DNA of 7,201 nucleotides from an uncultured Spirochaetaceae bacterium (GTDB lineage: Bacteria > Spirochaetota > Spirochaetia > Treponematales > Treponemataceae), in assembly GCA_902797925.1 (NCBI GenBank), contig CADBUT010000326.1, positions 1-7,201 on the forward strand, read 5' to 3'. The notes below the pieces were generated by a model, which saw only the letters and a list, made by a program, of their open reading frames with translations, was not told where the DNA came from and ran no database searches. The first letter of the stretch is position 1, and each line of letters begins with the position of its first letter. Made by a program: the position numbers and the translations under genes. This document shows positions 4,479 to 7,201 of the stretch, one piece after another.

Positions 4479-7201
4479 TTAGTATTTTGGTATCATCCTT
4501 ACGACGCGGAATCCTGTGATTCCGTTTCTGCCGTAAATGTTAAGCGAAAGCCTTGCGGCAACGGTGCAAAGAGAAGAGAAGCTGTACCAGCTTCCGCCTC
4601 TTATCGAACGGTAATAAATGCCGGTATTGATTGATTCACCTTCTTCAATGTGATCATCTGCACGCAAGACAAACGGATCCCAGCACCATTCCCAGACGTT
4701 GCCGCTCATATCCTGGAGCCCAACTTCATTCGGTTCTGTCAAACCGGCAGGATGTGTCTTTGCCTTAGAATTTGACGTATACCAGACGTAGTTTTTAATC
4801 TGCTTGCCTGATGCCGTATCAAATGTATCCTGACCTGCAAATTTTTTGGTGTAGCCCACAATATTTATGCCGTCTTTGTTCAAGTCGCGCTTCATGACAG
4901 GGCCGCCCATTGCGCACCACATCCATTCCTGCTCGGTCGGTAACCTGTAGCCGTCAGAATTCTGGTTCCATTCCACAGCTGTCCATTCCTCGTCATTGTT
5001 AATCGGAACTGGTCCCCAGTCATCAGGATCTGTGCTGCCTTTTATCTTATATGCAGGCGTCAAGCCGTTCATAAGGCTCAATTTGTTGCAGAATACAATT
5101 GCATCAAACCAGCTTACGTTCTGCACAGGGTTCCGCATGCGTTCGTCTTCGTTAGAGTATGTGCTCTTTGTATCATCGCTTGGATCAATGCCCATAACAG
5201 CAAGATAAGTGCTTCTTGTAATTTCAGAAGTGCTTACCTCAAGGTCATACGGAATATCTTCAATTTGAAGGGCTTCTGCTGATCTGATATAACGTCCGGC
5301 CGGTACAACTTTTGCGTCATACCTGAACCACTTTGCGTAAAGCGTAAGGTCATTAGCCGGGGTAATATCTACAGGCAGCTCTTCCTGACGCTCGTAGATT
5401 ACATCTAAAGTTGTCAATGCCGAATCAAGCGGCTGCTTTCTGTTTATAACGGTGTCAGCATTTGTCTTGTCTGTTGCTGAAATAGTTACAGCCGCCTTTT
5501 TGCGTTTCAAAGTGCGCTCAAAAAGTTTGCGTGATTCAGCTGCCTGAAGTCTTGCCGCAACTTCAACAGGAGTCTTGAATGTCGGGTCAGCGTACCAGCC
5601 GGCAAAGCCGTAGCCTTCCTTTTTAGGAACAGGCAGTGCTGTCTGCGGAGTTTCAACAGTGTATACGCTTACATAAGAAGACGGAAGCTCGCCGCCGTTT
5701 GTACGGTACACAATTGAATAAGGCACAGGAATCCAGTGTGCATAAGCTGTTGTATCTTGAGCTATTCTGCTGTTGTCATAAAGGCGGTGCTTGAATTCTT
5801 TGTCAGAGTACCAGCCGTCAAAGGTATAGCAGTCGCGCTGTGTTTCAGGCAGTTTGCCGATAACAGGGTTAGAACTGCTGATAGTTCTGCTTGAACAGTC
5901 TCTGCCGCCCAAACAGTCAAAAGTTACTGTACATTTCCAAAGCGCGTAAAAATGTTTGTCGCCGGTTGAACCTTTAGAAATTGTACCAGTTACTTTGCGC
6001 GTACGGCTTGAATCGGCGTACCAGCCCATAAACTGCCAGCCTTCGCGCACAGGGTTGTCGATTGTGAAAGTCTGCATTTCGCGGTTATAAAGAGCCGTTT
6101 TTACAGTTTCTTTTTCGCCTGCACCAAAAAGATGCATATAAATCTTGTGGTCTTCCGGCCGGAACTGCGCCACAAGCGTCTTGTTGCCGAAAGAGCCTGA
6201 TTTTATAGAAGAAAAACTGTCTTCAGCTTTGCCGTCATTTTTCCAGCCGGTAAAAACCCAGCCGGCCTTTTTAGCGGCTGGCAGAGCTACAGTCTGCTCA
6301 ATCGTATAAGATTTGTCGTCAAATAATTTGCTTCCGTCTTTATCAACAAATTTGATTGAATAACGTTCCGGAACCCATTGAGCTGTGAAAACGAGGTTTC
6401 TTGCCGTATTCGGTGCAATAGAAGTTACAAGCTGATTAGATGTGGCAGCTTCCCGCCAGCCAGTAAATTTATAGCCGGTGCGTTTTGCTACAGGCAGATC
6501 ATAAGCTTTATCTGCAATTACATAGTCTTTAATGGCAGATTTTTCGTCTACAAGTGAACCGCCGTCACAGTTGTACTTAACGCCATAGACGACAGGCTGC
6601 CATTGCGCAAAATAAACTTTGTCACCGGTGTTTCCCTTTTCAAGCCCTGCGACAGCTTCAACCTGACCGTCTTCGGTAAGCTCAAACCAGCCGTCAAAAG
6701 TGTAGCCGCGTTTAGAAGGTACAGAAAACTTCACAGAATCTTCTATTGTATAACTTTCAGTTGTTGTCTTGCCGTCACCATAAAAGAACGAAAGTTCGTA
6801 ATTAACCGGCTTCCACAAAGCTTTAAGCGAAAGTTCGCCTGTGGTATTCGGCGCAATTTTGTGGAGCTGCTTTCTGTTGTTGTCCTGCCAGCTTACAAAA
6901 GTGTAGCCTTCGCGTGACGGTTCTTCCAAGTCATAGCTTTCTTCGCTTGTAAAATAACTTGCAATCGGTTCTGCGCCGTCTGCAAAAGAACCGCCGTTCA
7001 AGTCATAGTCAATTGCGTACTCAAGCGGCTGCCATGTTACAAGAATATGTGCATCGCGCTCTTTGTCTTTGATAAAGCTGAAAAGGTGTGCTTCGCCGGT
7101 ACATGGCTCGTCTGTAACTGTAACATCAAGCACTTCGTAGCCTTTGTGCGGCTTAAGCCTGATATGAACGCGCGCATCGTCGTCTTTAGAAATGCTTACG
7201 C
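4479..7201 (-). CDS. InlB B-repeat / FGE-sulfatase-like domain protein, probably exported (partial, N-terminus outside window)
   Basis: 906 residues are visible; the frame stays open to the right edge, so the GTG at 7133 is not the real start and any signal peptide is outside. Numbering here starts at the first whole codon (7199). Residues 1-58 end in VTWQP and look like a related repeat. Seven InlB B-repeat-like units follow (about 59-131, 132-202, 203-277, 278-348, 349-422, 423-491, 492-626), each with a G[YW]xFxxW core and a closing aromatic-x-P. Residues 627-906 are an FGE-sulfatase (SUMF1-like) domain: VPAGRY 632-637, NPVQNVSWFDA 690-700, YRLPTEQEW 751-759, GNVWEW 833-838, RGGSW 867-871, GFRVVR 896-901. 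In true formylglycine-generating enzymes GSW is followed by two catalytic Cys; here the first position is Ser873 and only Cys878 remains, so sulfatase-activating activity is unlikely. Proteins of this layout are typically outside the cytoplasm and may bind ligands or surfaces; the role here is unknown. Confidence 0.9.
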   Translation of the reverse strand, partial: VSISKDDDARVHIRLKPHKGYEVLDVTVTDEPCTGEAHLFSFIKDKERDAHILVTWQPLEYAIDYDLNGGSFADGAEPIASYFTSEESYDLEEPSREGYTFVSWQDNNRKQLHKIAPNTTGELSLKALWKPVNYELSFFYGDGKTTTESYTIEDSVKFSVPSKRGYTFDGWFELTEDGQVEAVAGLEKGNTGDKVYFAQWQPVVYGVKYNCDGGSLVDEKSAIKDYVIADKAYDLPVAKRTGYKFTGWREAATSNQLVTSIAPNTARNLVFTAQWVPERYSIKFVDKDGSKLFDDKSYTIEQTVALPAAKKAGWVFTGWKNDGKAEDSFSSIKSGSFGNKTLVAQFRPEDHKIYMHLFGAGEKETVKTALYNREMQTFTIDNPVREGWQFMGWYADSSRTRKVTGTISKGSTGDKHFYALWKCTVTFDCLGGRDCSSRTISSSNPVIGKLPETQRDCYTFDGWYSDKEFKHRLYDNSRIAQDTTAYAHWIPVPYSIVYRTNGGELPSSYVSVYTVETPQTALPVPKKEGYGFAGWYADPTFKTPVEVAARLQAAESRKLFERTLKRKKAAVTISATDKTNADTVINRKQPLDSALTTLDVIYERQEELPVDITPANDLTLYAKWFRYDAKVVPAGRYIRSAEALQIEDIPYDLEVSTSEITRSTYLAVMGIDPSDDTKSTYSNEDERMRNPVQNVSWFDAIVFCNKLSLMNGLTPAYKIKGSTDPDDWGPVPINNDEEWTAVEWNQNSDGYRLPTEQEWMWCAMGGPVMKRDLNKDGINIVGYTKKFAGQDTFDTASGKQIKNYVWYTSNSKAKTHPAGLTEPNEVGLQDMSGNVWEWCWDPFVLRADDHIEEGESINTGIYYRSIRGGSWYSFSSLCTVAARLSLNIYGRNGITGFRVVRMIPKY
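5322..7025 (-). repeat. Seven tandem InlB B-repeat-like (Listeria-Bacteroides) protein repeats
   Basis: The units lie at 6807-7025, 6594-6806, 6369-6593, 6156-6368, 5934-6155, 5727-5933 and 5322-5726. Core motifs in order are GYTFVSW, GYTFDGW, GYKFTGW, GWVFTGW, GWQFMGW, CYTFDGW and GYGFAGW. Units are 69-75 residues except the last, which is about 135 because of an insertion. The copies are well diverged in protein sequence, so this is an old array rather than a recent expansion. Confidence 0.88.

Noticed and set aside
1..7201. Search for a defence system, CRISPR array, transposon, tRNA or phage genes
   Set aside because: No direct-repeat/spacer pattern, terminal inverted repeats, transposase or nuclease motifs or tRNA-like cloverleaf were seen; all long frames are explained by housekeeping, transport or surface-protein genes.

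Overview
The window carries six protein-coding genes and almost no spare DNA. It looks like a mid-GC, Gram-negative-type bacterium. Promoters are of the ordinary sigma-70 kind, and several starts have Shine-Dalgarno sites, which argues against Bacteroidetes. A multi-repeat InlB-type/FGE-like protein next to MATE and AzlCD transporters fits a host-associated spirochaete such as Treponema best. That assignment is inference from gene content, not proven.

Left block (1-1939, minus strand): an apparent operon reading azlC -> azlD -> a PurF-like amidotransferase/phosphoribosyltransferase that runs off the left edge. AzlC and AzlD form a two-subunit exporter of branched-chain amino acids, and their genes overlap by 8 bases. 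The PurF-like gene follows after 41 bases with its own strong ribosome binding site. Its N-terminal glutaminase domain is recognisable from end to end, but the residues expected to do glutamine hydrolysis are all replaced, starting with Gly in place of the nucleophilic Cys.

Middle block (about 2010-3551, plus strand): a divergently transcribed MATE-family multidrug/cation antiporter, closed by a strong intrinsic terminator. Next (3615-4431, plus strand) is a NudC-type NADH pyrophosphatase / NAD-RNA decapping Nudix hydrolase with its own promoter.

Right block (4479-7201, minus strand): the C-terminal 906 residues of a large, probably exported protein. It has seven InlB B-repeat-like (Listeria-Bacteroides repeat) units followed by a formylglycine-generating-enzyme-like (FGE-sulfatase) domain. 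This domain keeps only one of the two catalytic cysteine positions. A shared bidirectional terminator separates it from nudC.

The genes do not form one pathway, and I see no defence system, mobile element, CRISPR array, tRNA or rRNA. The best leads are the glutaminase-dead PurF paralogue co-transcribed with an amino-acid exporter; two promoters (azlC and nudC) with matching extended -10 elements placed so that transcription should start at or one base before the ATG, giving leaderless mRNAs; and the repeat/FGE-like protein with a basic insertion in its last repeat.
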